Source of the DNA: Acidobacteriota bacterium
GTDB lineage: Bacteria; Acidobacteriota; Vicinamibacteria; Vicinamibacterales; JAKQTR01
NCBI GenBank assembly: GCA_029562975.1
Contig: JAKQTR010000050.1
Coordinates: forward strand, 62,001 to 126,000
DNA length: 64,000 nucleotides
Direction: 5' to 3'
Shown here: positions 17,283 through 25,992 of the stretch, in pieces
Layout: each line of letters starts with the position of its first letter
Numbering within the stretch: the first letter of the stretch is position 1
The notes under the pieces: model-generated
Told to the model about the DNA's origin: nothing
What the model saw: the letters and a program-made list of their open reading frames with translations, nothing else
The model's database searches: none
Translations under genes and position numbers: made by a program

Positions 17283-17309
17283 GCCGGCCTTGCCTTCGGC
17301 GAGGCCGGC
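17283..17309 (+). terminator. GC-rich hairpin after the cold-shock gene
   Basis: GCCGGCCTTGCC and GGCGAGGCCGGC form a 12-bp stem (one G-U) around a TTC loop. There is no long T-tract, but the position 22 bp after the stop and the stem strength suggest transcription termination. The stretch from 17310 to 17475 holds no gene that I can support; a weak -10 (TATCAT, 17430-17435) could serve the tRNA. Confidence 0.45.
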
Positions 17310-17475
17310 TCCCTCGCGCTCCTCTCCGCTACTTGTAGAACCTGATGCTGCGGTCCCGAGTGTTCGGGGAGCCGTGTGCGGTGCGCCCGAGCCCCGCCTC
17401 CTCCGGCCCGGACGCGGCCGCGGCTGCGGTATCATGAAGCGGCCGCGGCGCCAGCCGCTGTCCGGCCTGTCACGA

Positions 17476-17573
17476 GGAAGCGAACGGGGCCCGGTGGCCC
17501 TCCCGGTCTTCAAAACCGGTCGCCTCCCGCCGATCGCGGGAGGGCTGGGTTCGACTCCCAGGCGCTTCCGCCA
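17476..17573 (+). tRNA. selC: tRNA-Sec (selenocysteine, anticodon TCA)
   Basis: A 98-nt tRNA of the selenocysteine type. It has an extended acceptor arm (GGAAGCG pairing with CGCTTCC, G discriminator, encoded CCA), an anticodon stem CCGGT/ACCGG with loop CTTCAAA and anticodon TCA, and a very long variable arm (CGCCTCCCGCCGATCGCGGG). The T-arm is CTGGG-TTCGACT-CCCAG. TCA decodes UGA. The host must therefore also carry selA, selB and selD and at least one selenoprotein gene; none of these is in the window. Confidence 0.95.
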
Positions 17574-17785
17574 CTGTCCGGCCAAGCCCGTGAATCACGA
17601 GGGCCTCGCTCATGGCAAACCGCGCGCCTTGCGACGGCAAGGCAGCAGGCTCTCTGCTGGAGTCCGCCGCTCGCGCGCGCGAGACGGGGTGGAAGTTCGA
17701 AGGGTCCGCCGCTCCCCGTGTAACATAGAGACTCCCGCCCGCGGCGGGTTCGTCATTCCCTGCACCGTGAAAGCGTGAGGACGCT

Positions 17786-19564
17786 ATGACACGACGCACT
17801 CTGCTCGCCGGCCTCGCTGCCGTCGTCGCGACGGCAGCCCTGCTCGCCAGCCCCGCCGTGAGAGCGGGAAGCGAGCCCATCAATTACGCCGACATCAACA
17901 AGATCAAGGCCGAGGGCCTCCAGAACTCGCAGGTCATGGAGCTCGCCAGCTGGCTCACCGACGTCTACGCTCCGCGGCTGACGGGGTCGCCGACGTTCCT
18001 CAAGGCGGCCGAGTGGACGGTCGCGAAGATGAAGGAGTGGGGCCTGGCCAACGCGAAGATCGAGCCCTGGACGAACCGCAACGGCTTCGAGCGCGGATGG
18101 ACGAACGACAAGTTCTACCTGTCGGCGGTCGCGCCGGAACGGTTTCCCATCCCCGGCACGCCGGCCGCGTGGACGCCAGGCACGAACGGCCTCGTGAGCG
18201 GCGAGGTGGTCCTCGTGACGGCCACGACCGAGGCGGAGCTGGCGCCCTACAAGGGCACGCTGCGCGGCAAGTGGGTGCTGACGCAGGCGGCGCCCGACGT
18301 GGCCGCGTACTGGAAGCCGCTGGCGACCCGCTATACGGCAGAGGAGCTCGCCGAGCTCGAATCGTGGCCTGCGCCGCAGCCGGAGTTCGGCGTCGCCGCG
18401 CCGGGCGCGGGTCGGATGGGCGGGCCCGGCCCAGGGCCAGGCGCCCCAGCCGCTCAAGCTCCGCAGGCCGGCGGGCGCCAGGGCCAGCCCGGACAGCCCG
18501 CGGCGGCCGCGCAGCCTGGGATCGTGCCGCCGGCGGCGGTGCAGGCCATGATGCGCGGCACGGCCGCGGCGGCCGCCCGCCACGCGTTTTTCAAAGCCGA
18601 GGGCGTACTGGGCATGTTCACCACGACGCCTCGCGGGCACGGCATCTACACGATCAGCGGAAACCGGGCGTCCGACCCGGCGGCGACGGTGCCGGCCATC
18701 TCCATCGCAGCCGAGCACTACGGCCGCCTCGCGCGGATGGTGGCCAAGAACGTCCCGGTCGTCCTCGAAGCGGACATCAGGAACACCTTCACCCCTGATC
18801 CGCCGGTCTTCAACGTGGTCGGCGAGATCCCCGGGACCGACAAGGCGGACGAGATCGTGCTGCTCGGCGGGCACTTCGATACCTGGCACGCCTCGCCGGG
18901 CGCGACCGACAACGCGGCCGGGGTCGCTGCGATGCTGGAGGCCCTCCGCATCCTCAAGACGACGGGAGTGGGACTGCGGCGCACGGTGCGCGTGGGCCTC
19001 TGGGGCGGCGAGGAACAGGGGCTCCTGGGCTCGAGGGAATACGTGTCGACCCACTTCGCGAGCCGCCAGCCGCTGCCGGCAACCCCGGGCGCGCCGCCGG
19101 CGCCTGCCGGAGGGCGCGGGGGCTTCGGCGGCCCGCAGGGCCCGCTCGAGCTCAAGCCGGCCTACGACAAGCTGTCGGTGTACTTCAACATCGACAACGG
19201 CGCGGGGGCGATCCGCGGCATCTACCTCCAGGGCAACGACGCGGTCGGACCCATTTTCCGCGAGTGGATGGAGCCGTTCCGGTCGCTCGGCATGACAACA
19301 GTCACCATCAGGAACACCGGCGGCACCGATCACCAGGCGTTCGACGCCGTCGGGCTGCCGGGATTCCAGTTCATCCAGGACGAGCTCGAGTACGAGACGC
19401 TCACGCACCACACGAACATGGACACCTACGAGCGTCTGCAACCGAACGATATGCGGAAGATGGCGACCATCGCCGCGGGCTTCGCGTACCTCGCGGCGAA
19501 CCGCGACGAGAAGCTGCCGCGCAAGCCGCTCACGGTGCCCGTGGCCGGACGAGGGGGAAGGTAG
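17786..19564 (+). CDS. Secreted M28 family zinc aminopeptidase
   Basis: A 592-residue protein with a clear signal peptide (first 27 residues, ending AVRAGS). The M28 catalytic domain shows the co-catalytic zinc ligands in order: GGHFDTW (about 361), ATDNAAG (about 374), the catalytic pair GGEEQG (about 408), a later Asp/Glu in FIQDELEYE and the final His in LTHHTNMDT (about 541). A low-complexity Gly/Pro/Ala/Gln insert lies at about residues 205-250, inside the region normally occupied by the PA-domain. The start YADINKIKAEG followed by QVMELASWLTD is typical of a large acidobacterial subgroup. It probably degrades extracellular peptides. Confidence 0.93.
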   Translation: MTRRTLLAGLAAVVATAALLASPAVRAGSEPINYADINKIKAEGLQNSQVMELASWLTDVYAPRLTGSPTFLKAAEWTVAKMKEWGLANAKIEPWTNRNGFERGWTNDKFYLSAVAPERFPIPGTPAAWTPGTNGLVSGEVVLVTATTEAELAPYKGTLRGKWVLTQAAPDVAAYWKPLATRYTAEELAELESWPAPQPEFGVAAPGAGRMGGPGPGPGAPAAQAPQAGGRQGQPGQPAAAAQPGIVPPAAVQAMMRGTAAAAARHAFFKAEGVLGMFTTTPRGHGIYTISGNRASDPAATVPAISIAAEHYGRLARMVAKNVPVVLEADIRNTFTPDPPVFNVVGEIPGTDKADEIVLLGGHFDTWHASPGATDNAAGVAAMLEALRILKTTGVGLRRTVRVGLWGGEEQGLLGSREYVSTHFASRQPLPATPGAPPAPAGGRGGFGGPQGPLELKPAYDKLSVYFNIDNGAGAIRGIYLQGNDAVGPIFREWMEPFRSLGMTTVTIRNTGGTDHQAFDAVGLPGFQFIQDELEYETLTHHTNMDTYERLQPNDMRKMATIAAGFAYLAANRDEKLPRKPLTVPVAGRGGR

Positions 19565-19657
19565 AGGCACACTCGGGATTCGGGGCTGCGGCTCAGCCCG
19601 GGACAATCGACGCCCGCCGGCTGACCTGCCGGCGAAGGCACGGCTCCCGGCAGCGCA

Positions 19658-19885
19658 TCATCGCCGAGGCGGAAGCGCCTGCTCGACTTGCGCGAGCAGG
19701 GCTTTCGCCTCCTCGAAATCCGGCAGGGACGCCGCCCGCGTGAGCTGCATCACCCTGGCGCTGCCGAGGCAGAAGGTGCCCTCGCAGGTGGGAACCGGAG
19801 CGGGGATCGGGGGCTGCGGCTTCGGGGTTGGGGACTGAGGCTTCTGGATTCCTTTGCCTCCTCCACCTCCTCCAGCGATAATACC
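19658..19885 (-). other. Gap 19565-19923 with a possible reverse-strand coding remnant
   Basis: The 359 bp between the M28 and NfeD genes contain no gene with a proper start. On the minus strand a frame reads IIAGGGGGGKGIQKPQ, then a Pro-rich linker, then CEGTFCLGSARVMQLTRAAS and FEEAKALLAQVEQALPPRR before a stop at 19658. It looks like the C-terminal end of a real protein. No ATG, GTG or TTG precedes it in frame before an upstream stop. It may be a decayed gene end, or a gene starting at an ATT codon; I cannot assign it to a family. Confidence 0.3.
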
Positions 19886-19923
19886 GGCGCCGCATCTTCC
19901 ATGACGGCGTCGGGGGACTCACC

Positions 19924-20358
19924 ATGTCCTGGTGGCTCTGGGCGGTGGTCGGGCTGGCGTTGGCCGCGGGTGAGATCCTGACTCCCGGCAGCTTCTTCGT
20001 CATCTTCTTCGGCCTCGCGGGCCTCGTCGTGGCCGTGCTCGCGGCATTCGGCCTCGCCGAGGCGTTGTGGCTTCAGATCCTGCTGTTCTCGATCTTCTCC
20101 GTGGCGTCGCTGCTGCTGTTCCGCAACCCGCTGCTCCGGTGGATGGCCCGCCACGCCCGGCCGACGCCCGAGATCGACACCCTCGTGGGCGAGATCGCGG
20201 TGGCCTCGGCCTCACTGGCGCCCGGGGAGGTGGGCCAGGCGCAGCTTCGCGGGAGCGCGTGGAACGCGCGCAACGGGTCCCAGTCGCCGATTGCCGCGGG
20301 AGGGCGCTGCCGCGTGACCCGCGTGGAAGGCCTCGTAATCTGGCTCGAACCTGAGTGA
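19924..20358 (+). CDS. NfeD-like membrane protein
   Basis: A 144-residue protein with three close hydrophobic segments (about 3-21, 23-43 and 47-66) and a C-terminal OB-fold-like beta domain (LVGEIAVASASLAPGEVGQAQLRG ends). This is the short NfeD1b form that is typically encoded just before an SPFH/stomatin gene. It is followed 9 bp later by such a gene. NfeD and SPFH proteins form membrane microdomain assemblies and help membrane protein quality control. The ATG at 19924 is the only good start. Confidence 0.9.
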   Translation: MSWWLWAVVGLALAAGEILTPGSFFVIFFGLAGLVVAVLAAFGLAEALWLQILLFSIFSVASLLLFRNPLLRWMARHARPTPEIDTLVGEIAVASASLAPGEVGQAQLRGSAWNARNGSQSPIAAGGRCRVTRVEGLVIWLEPE

Positions 20359-20367
20359 GGTGACTCC

Positions 20368-21306
20368 ATGACCGGCGCTGTCCTCGTTTTCGGCATTCTC
20401 GCCATCCTGGTTCTCATCGTCATCGCCAAGACGGCGGTCGTCGTGCCGCAGCAGAGCGCGTTCGTGATAGAGCGCCTCGGCAAGTACTCGGGCACGCTGT
20501 ACGCGGGGTTCCACGTGCTGGTTCCGTTCATCGACGTGATTCGGTACCGGCACACGCTGAAGGAGCAGTCGAGCGACATCCCCGCGCAGGTGTGCATCAC
20601 GCGCGACAACGTGCAGGTGGGCGTCGACGGGATCCTGTACCTGAAGGTGCTGAATCCGGAACGGGCGTCGTACGGGATCCAGGACTACCACTTCGCCATT
20701 TCGCAGCTCGCCCAGACCACGCTCCGGAGCGAGATCGGCAAGATCGATCTGGACCGCACGTTCGAGGAGCGCACGAACATCAACACCGCCGTGGTCAGCG
20801 AGCTCGACAAGGCGTCGGAACCGTGGGGCGTGAAGGTCCTGCGCTACGAGATCCGGAACATCACGCCGCCCGGGGACATTCTCGCCGCCATGGAGAAGCA
20901 AATGCGCGCCGAACGGGAGAAGCGCGCGGTGATCCTCTCGTCTGAGGGCACGCGGGACGCGGCGATCAACGTGGCCGAGGGCGAGAAGCAGCAGGTCATC
21001 AAGGCCTCGGAAGGCCGGAAGCAGCAGCAGATCAACGAGGCGATCGGCCAGGGCGAGGCCATCCTGACCGTGGCCACCGCGACGGCGGAGGGGCTGAAGC
21101 GGGTGGCGGCGGCCATCACGGCGGAGGGCGGCTACGACGCCGTCCGCCTCCGGGTGGCGGAGCAGTACGTCGCCGAGTTCGGCCAGCTGGCGAAGGCCGG
21201 CACCAGCCTCGTGCTCCCGGCGAATGTCGCCGACGTGGGCGCGATGGTCGCGCTGGCGATGAACGTCTACAACCAGCAGATTGCGAAGGGCGCGCCGAGG
21301 CCTTGA
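20368..21306 (+). CDS. SPFH/Band 7 (stomatin-like, QmcA-type) protein
   Basis: A 312-residue protein with one N-terminal membrane anchor (about residues 3-24), the SPFH domain (VVPQQSAFVIERLGKYSGTLYAGFHVLVPF at about 27-56, continuing to about 180) and a helical C-terminal region with EKRAVILSSEGTRDAAIN and EGEKQQVIKASEGRKQQ. The latter is a long coiled coil typical of paraslipin/QmcA. It forms oligomeric rings on the cytoplasmic membrane. The NfeD gene directly upstream is the standard partner, which supports the assignment. Confidence 0.94.
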   Translation: MTGAVLVFGILAILVLIVIAKTAVVVPQQSAFVIERLGKYSGTLYAGFHVLVPFIDVIRYRHTLKEQSSDIPAQVCITRDNVQVGVDGILYLKVLNPERASYGIQDYHFAISQLAQTTLRSEIGKIDLDRTFEERTNINTAVVSELDKASEPWGVKVLRYEIRNITPPGDILAAMEKQMRAEREKRAVILSSEGTRDAAINVAEGEKQQVIKASEGRKQQQINEAIGQGEAILTVATATAEGLKRVAAAITAEGGYDAVRLRVAEQYVAEFGQLAKAGTSLVLPANVADVGAMVALAMNVYNQQIAKGAPRP

Positions 21307-21321
21307 CGCCGGTGATGGTGA

Positions 21322-21396
21322 TGGGGTCAGGTCCAGAAAAACGGGGTCAGACCCCTTCGCGGCGGGTCTGACCCCGTTTTTCTGGATCTGACCCCA
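21322..21396. repeat. 75-bp hairpin repeat, copy A
   Basis: A nearly perfect inverted repeat: two 33-bp arms beginning TGGGGTCAG and ending CTGACCCCA, with one mismatch (GGTCCAG against GATCCAG) and a 9-bp loop. The outer ends match those of the second copy at 22476, while the inner parts differ (GAAAAACG against GAATGCG). Such GGGGTCAGACCCC elements are scattered through many acidobacterial and related genomes and resemble REP-type palindromes. Here the element lies 15 bp after the SPFH stop and could also act as a terminator. Confidence 0.85.
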
Positions 21397-22525
21397 CCCC
21401 TCGGGAACTCTTCACGGAACGGGAAGCGGAACTCGTGGCCCAGCTGCCGATCCGCCCGTTCACGGCGGCGCGCCCCGCTGCCGCGTGGAAATTGCAGGAG
21501 CACGAGGCGAGATCCGTGCTGGACGCGCTCGCGTCGAAAGCCATCCTGCTCGATGTCAGCCAGAACGAGGAGCCGGTCTACGTGCTCCCGCCGCCGATGG
21601 CCGGCTCCTTCGAGTTCTCGATGATGCGCGTCCGCGGCGACGTGGACCAGCGCCTGCTCGCGCAGCTGTTCTACGAATACATCACCGTCGAGGAGGACTT
21701 CATCAAGGCGCTCTTCACGCCCGGCGCGACGCAGCTGGGGCGCGTATTCGTGCGCGAGCCGGTGCCGACAAGCGACCAGGCGCTGCACGTGCTGGACTAC
21801 GAGCGCGCGAGCGCCGTCATCGCGTCCGCGCCGGACATGGGCGTCGGGATGTGCTACTGCCGGCACAAGAGGCAGCACCTCGGGCTCGCCTGCGACGCGC
21901 CGATGGACATCTGCATGACCTTCGGCGCGGCGGCCTCGTGCAGTTCGGCGAGAACGTCCGCCGCAGCGTCGCGTTCATCTGCAACCGCGGCGGCTGCTGC
22001 TGTGGGGTGATGATCGCGCAGCAGCGGTTCGGCAGCCTGCACCCCATCCACACGACGAACTTCCTGCCGGCGGTGGACCGCGCCGCGTGCAACGGGTGCG
22101 GCAAGTGCGTGGACGCCTGCCCCGTGGGCGCCCTGTCGCTCGTCTCGGCCCAGGAGCCGCGGCACGCGAAGAAGAAGCGCGCGCAGCTGGACGACCGCGT
22201 GTGCCTCGGCTGCGGCGTGTGCGTGGCGGCCTGCGACACGGGCGGCCTGTCGCTCGAACGGCGCCCGGAGCGCATCATCACGCCGCTCGACTCGACCCAC
22301 CGGACCGTGCTTATGGCCATCGAGCGGGGCACGCTGCAGAACTTGATCGCCGACCACCAGGCGCTGACGAGCCACCGGGCCATGGCCGCTATCCTGGGGG
22401 TGATCCTGCGGCTCCCGCCCCTCAAGCAGGCGCTTGCCAGCAGGCAGCTACAGTCGCGCTATCTCGCCCGCCTGTTGGGGTCAGATCCAGGAATGCGGGG
22501 TCAGGCCCAGGAATGCTGGACCTGA
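21397..22525 (+). pseudogene. Decayed 4Fe-4S dicluster ferredoxin-like gene
   Basis: Coding similarity runs in two frames. From 21396 to about 21930 the product reads PRELFTEREAELVAQLPIRPF through GMCYCRHKRQHLG and ends at MDICMTFG. From about 21935 a second frame continues LVQFGENVRRSVAFIC, then two ferredoxin motifs (CNGCGKCVDACPVG and CLGCGVCVAACDTGG) and the C-terminus QLQSRYLARLLG. Family members, as I recall them, have about 30 extra residues between MTFG and LVQFGENV, so a deletion plus frameshift has occurred. The 5' end begins at the edge of hairpin repeat A without its normal start (first GTG at 21435). The 3' end runs into repeat B. It is probably non-functional; an assembly error is possible. 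Confidence 0.7.
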
Positions 22526-22550
22526 CCCCGCATTCCTGGATCTGACCCCA
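22476..22550. repeat. 75-bp hairpin repeat, copy B
   Basis: Two perfect 30-bp arms (starting TGGGGTCAGATCCAGG and ending CCTGGATCTGACCCCA) around a 15-bp loop, exactly 75 bp like copy A. The right end touches the stop codon of the GTPase gene (22552-22554, minus strand). The left end cuts into the last codons of the decayed ferredoxin gene. Copies A and B therefore bracket that gene precisely. Confidence 0.88.
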
Positions 22551-22551
22551 C

Positions 22552-23529
22552 TCATGCATGGATCTCGACGGTGTCGCCCTCGAAGAGCACGTGGTCCTTC
22601 TGGACCGCCTGGCCGTCGAAGGCGCTCGCCCCCCACACCCGCGCGAACCTCATCGTCTCGATGAGGTCCTTGTGGATGCGTGCCGCCAGGTCGCCGATTG
22701 TGGCCCCCCGCGGCAAGGTGAACGGCGCCGAGCCGTCGCGCGGCTTCCCTGGCTGCTTCGTGTACACGCGGATGATGTCGAAGGCAACGAACGTCCGCCG
22801 CGCCAGATCGGCAAGGCCGGTCCCGCCAAGCGCTGAAACCCCGGCCACGCGCCAGCGCCCCTCCAGCAGCTCCTCGATGACCGGCACGGTCTCCGGCACG
22901 CCGGGCACGTCCATGCCCGTCAGCACGACCATCGCCTTCTTCTGAACGGCGGCGGTGTCCCGGCGGGGCGCCGCGCCGGCCGGATACAGGCCGATGTTGC
23001 GGCCTTCGAGCACCAGCCGGCACTCGTCGAAGCCCTCGATGGCGCGTTCGCCTTCCACAACGACCCACACGAGATCCGCGTAGCGGATCACGTCGAAGAC
23101 CCACGGCTCGGTGTGCTGCGCGGACACGGGCGGCAGATCGACGAGCTGGAACGCGATGTCCTCGAACGGCATCATGCCCGGAACCGGCTCTCGCGTGGTG
23201 AACGGGTAGTCGCCGACCGCCGGCGTCGCCCGCGTCAGCGCGCGGACGAGGGCCGACTTGCCGCTGTTTGGCGGCCCCGCAAGGGCCACCTGGCCGGCGC
23301 CCTCCCGGGGAACGATGTGGCTGAATCCCGACTTCGCCCCCTTCTTGCCGCCCTCCTTCCTGAGCTTCGCGATGCGCGACTTCAGATCGGCCTGCATTCG
23401 GTCGGTGCCCTTGTGCTTGGGAATGACCCGCAGCATCTCCTCGAGGGCATCGACCTTCTCCGCGACGGTCTTCGCCGCGCGCAGGCGCTCTTCGGCACGG
23501 TGGTACTCGGGGCTGAGGTTGGCTGGCAT
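22552..23529 (-). CDS. OBG/DRG-type GTPase with TGS domain
   Basis: A 325-residue GTPase. The N-terminal helical part has a long basic stretch (RIAKLRKEGGKKGAKSGF). The G domain has G1 GPPNSGKSAL (about residue 84), G2 in TTREPVPG, G3 VDLPP (in place of the usual DxxG) and a degenerate G4 in VVLTGMD. The C-terminal TGS domain (about 255-325; FTLPRGATIGDLAARIHKDL and KDHVLFEGDTVEIHA) resembles the DRG/Rbg family. Such GTPases interact with ribosomes or stress-response enzymes. G4 lacks the usual NKxD, so nucleotide specificity is uncertain. Confidence 0.87.
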   Translation of the reverse strand: MPANLSPEYHRAEERLRAAKTVAEKVDALEEMLRVIPKHKGTDRMQADLKSRIAKLRKEGGKKGAKSGFSHIVPREGAGQVALAGPPNSGKSALVRALTRATPAVGDYPFTTREPVPGMMPFEDIAFQLVDLPPVSAQHTEPWVFDVIRYADLVWVVVEGERAIEGFDECRLVLEGRNIGLYPAGAAPRRDTAAVQKKAMVVLTGMDVPGVPETVPVIEELLEGRWRVAGVSALGGTGLADLARRTFVAFDIIRVYTKQPGKPRDGSAPFTLPRGATIGDLAARIHKDLIETMRFARVWGASAFDGQAVQKDHVLFEGDTVEIHA

Positions 23530-23712
23530 GGCACGGGCGCCGGTACGGCGCCGGCTCGATCATGCGGGAACGCGGGGCGCCGATGCAAGACGGACGGCGC
23601 GCCGGGAAGCCGGCCGGCGCGCGTCAGGCCAGTGCGCCAGGTGCGCCCCGCCCCGGTTGTCCATGGGCCCGCGCTGGAGCAGAATAGCCCAGCCCCAGCG
23701 AGGAGCCCTGCC

Positions 23713-25992
23713 ATGACCACATCCGGTTCACACGCAGGCCGCCTGCATCCGATGACAGGCGCCGTTGCTGCAGCCGTCCTGATGATCGCCGCCGCCGCCG
23801 CGCTCGCACAGCCAGTCGGACCCGACACCTCCTGGAAGCCCGCAGGAGAACGCCTGCTCTCGAAGTTCGCCAAGCACGTCTCGCCCGGCCTGGCGCACCC
23901 CGAGTACCCGCGCCCGCAGCTGGTCCGGCCCGACTGGCTGAACCTGAACGGCCTCTGGCAGTACGCCATCCGGCCGAAAGACGCCGGCGCTCCGGCCGGC
24001 ACCTTCGACGGCGCGATTCTCGTCCCGTTCGCGCCGGAGTCGGCGCTGTCAGGCGTTGGCAAGACAGTCGCGCCGGACCAGCGGGTCTGGTACCGGCGCA
24101 CGTTCCGCGTGCCGTCTTCATGGGCGGGCAAGCGCGTCTGGCTGCGCTTCGATGCCGTCGACTGGGACACGACCGTGACGGTCAACGGAAAGACCGTCGG
24201 TTCCCATACCGGCGGCTACGATCCGTTTGCGTTCGACATCACCGGCGCGCTCACGAGTTCGGGCGACCAGGAGCTGGTCGTCTCGGCCTGGGACCCGTCG
24301 GATGCCGGCTCCCAGCCGCGAGGCAAACAAGTGCTCAAGCCGCGCGGGATCTGGTACACGCCGACGAGCGGCATCTGGCAGACGGTGTGGCTCGAGCCGC
24401 TGCCCGCGCTGGCCATCCAGCGCCTGAAGCTGACGCCCGACGCCGACGCAGGCGCGATCGTGGTTGAGGCGAGCCTCAGCGGGGCGGCCGCAGGATGCGC
24501 GCTGCGCGTGGCGGTGCTCTCCGGCGGCAGGCAGCTTGCGGCGGCCGAAGGCCCAGCCTCGGCGCCGCTGCGCGTCACGGTGCCGTCCCCGCGCCTGTGG
24601 TCTCCCGCCGATCCGTTCCTCTACGACCTGAGGATCGCGCTCCTGCGCGGCGGAAAGGTCCTGGACGAGGTGTCCAGCTACACCGGCCTGCGCAAGATCT
24701 CGCTCGGGCGCGCGGCAGACGGCGCCGCCCGGCTGATGCTCAACAACCGGCCGCTCTTCCAGTTCGGCTTCCTCGACCAGGGTTTCTGGCCCGACGGCCT
24801 CCACACGCCGCCAACGGACGAGGCGATGCGGTTCGACATCGAGTCGACGCTGGCCTTCGGCATGAACCTCGCCCGCAAGCACATCAAGATCGAGCCCGAT
24901 CGCTGGTATTACTGGGCCGACAAGCTGGGCCTGCTCGTCTGGCAGGACATGCCGAGCGGCCGGAACGACACGCCGGAGGCCCGCGCCAACTTCGCCGACG
25001 AGTGGAAGCGCGTGATCGACGCCCGCTTCAACCACCCGTCCATCGTCATGTGGGTGCCGTTCAACGAAGGCTGGGGCCAGCCCGACGCCACCGGCACGCG
25101 CCAGATGGCGGAATGGACTGCCCGCTACGACCCGACGCGGCTCGTCAACCATACATCGGGCTGGTCGGATGCCGGCGCGGGCCACGTCTCCGACGTCCAC
25201 ATGTACCCCGGGCCCTCGATGCCGGCGCTCGAACTGAGCCGGGCGGCGGTATTGGGCGAGTTCGGCGGCCTCGGCATCCCGACGCGCGGCCACACGTGGC
25301 AGGGCGAGCAGAACTGGGGCTACGTCAGCTTCAAGGATGCGGCCGACTACGAGCGGGCGTACCGCGAGACGATCGCACGGCTGCGGCTGCTCGTCGCGCG
25401 GGGCCTGAGCGCGGCCGTCTATACCCAGACGACCGACGTCGAGATCGAGGTCAACGGCCTGATGACCTACGACCGCGAGGCCGTCAAGATCCCGCAGCCG
25501 GCCCTCGCCGAGATCAGCAGGACGCTCTTCGAGAACCTGCCGTCGGTCACGACCGTGCTCCCGGCGTCGGAACTCGGCGGCCGGCCGTGGCGTTACGTCC
25601 TGACCAGGCCGGCGGACGGATGGAACGAGGCCGAATTCAACGACAGTGCGTGGCCGTCGGCTCCCGCGCCGTTCGGCGGGGGCAAGCCCGAAGGCGTTCC
25701 CGTGCGCACGCCGTGGACGGCCCCTGACATCTGGCTGCGCCAGGCGTTCGACTGGGCGGGCGGACCGGCCGAGGGGCTGCACCTGCTGGTCGCCCACGAC
25801 GATCAGGCGACCGTCTGGATCAACGGGGTCGAAGCGGCGACCCTGGCTGGTCGCTCGACGGGCTACGTGATCGTTCCCGTGAGCGACGCGGCCGCCCGCG
25901 CGCTGAGGCCGGGCGCGAACGTGATCGCGGTGCACTGCGCGCAGCAGAAGGACGAGCAGGCGATCGACGTGGGAGTGCTGCAGGTGAGGTAG
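23713..25992 (+). CDS. Secreted glycoside hydrolase family 2 protein
   Basis: A 759-residue exported enzyme with ATG at 23713 and a signal peptide up to about residue 33 (AAAAALAQP). In order: sugar-binding jelly-roll (about 60-215; WYRRTFRVPSSWAGKRVWLRFDAVDW), immunoglobulin-like domain (about 220-330), TIM barrel (about 335-590) with acid/base Glu in PFNEGWGQ (about 450) and nucleophile Glu in LGEFGGLG (about 516), and a C-terminal beta-sandwich (about 625-759). GH2 enzymes hydrolyse beta-galactosides, beta-mannosides or beta-glucuronides; the substrate cannot be fixed here. The gene faces divergently from the GTPase gene. Confidence 0.92.
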   Translation: MTTSGSHAGRLHPMTGAVAAAVLMIAAAAALAQPVGPDTSWKPAGERLLSKFAKHVSPGLAHPEYPRPQLVRPDWLNLNGLWQYAIRPKDAGAPAGTFDGAILVPFAPESALSGVGKTVAPDQRVWYRRTFRVPSSWAGKRVWLRFDAVDWDTTVTVNGKTVGSHTGGYDPFAFDITGALTSSGDQELVVSAWDPSDAGSQPRGKQVLKPRGIWYTPTSGIWQTVWLEPLPALAIQRLKLTPDADAGAIVVEASLSGAAAGCALRVAVLSGGRQLAAAEGPASAPLRVTVPSPRLWSPADPFLYDLRIALLRGGKVLDEVSSYTGLRKISLGRAADGAARLMLNNRPLFQFGFLDQGFWPDGLHTPPTDEAMRFDIESTLAFGMNLARKHIKIEPDRWYYWADKLGLLVWQDMPSGRNDTPEARANFADEWKRVIDARFNHPSIVMWVPFNEGWGQPDATGTRQMAEWTARYDPTRLVNHTSGWSDAGAGHVSDVHMYPGPSMPALELSRAAVLGEFGGLGIPTRGHTWQGEQNWGYVSFKDAADYERAYRETIARLRLLVARGLSAAVYTQTTDVEIEVNGLMTYDREAVKIPQPALAEISRTLFENLPSVTTVLPASELGGRPWRYVLTRPADGWNEAEFNDSAWPSAPAPFGGGKPEGVPVRTPWTAPDIWLRQAFDWAGGPAEGLHLLVAHDDQATVWINGVEAATLAGRSTGYVIVPVSDAAARALRPGANVIAVHCAQQKDEQAIDVGVLQVR

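Noticed and set aside
21935-22010. The break in the ferredoxin gene as selenocysteine readthrough (tRNA-Sec is present)
   Set aside because: The two halves are in different frames, not separated by an in-frame TGA, so a frameshift with deletion explains it.
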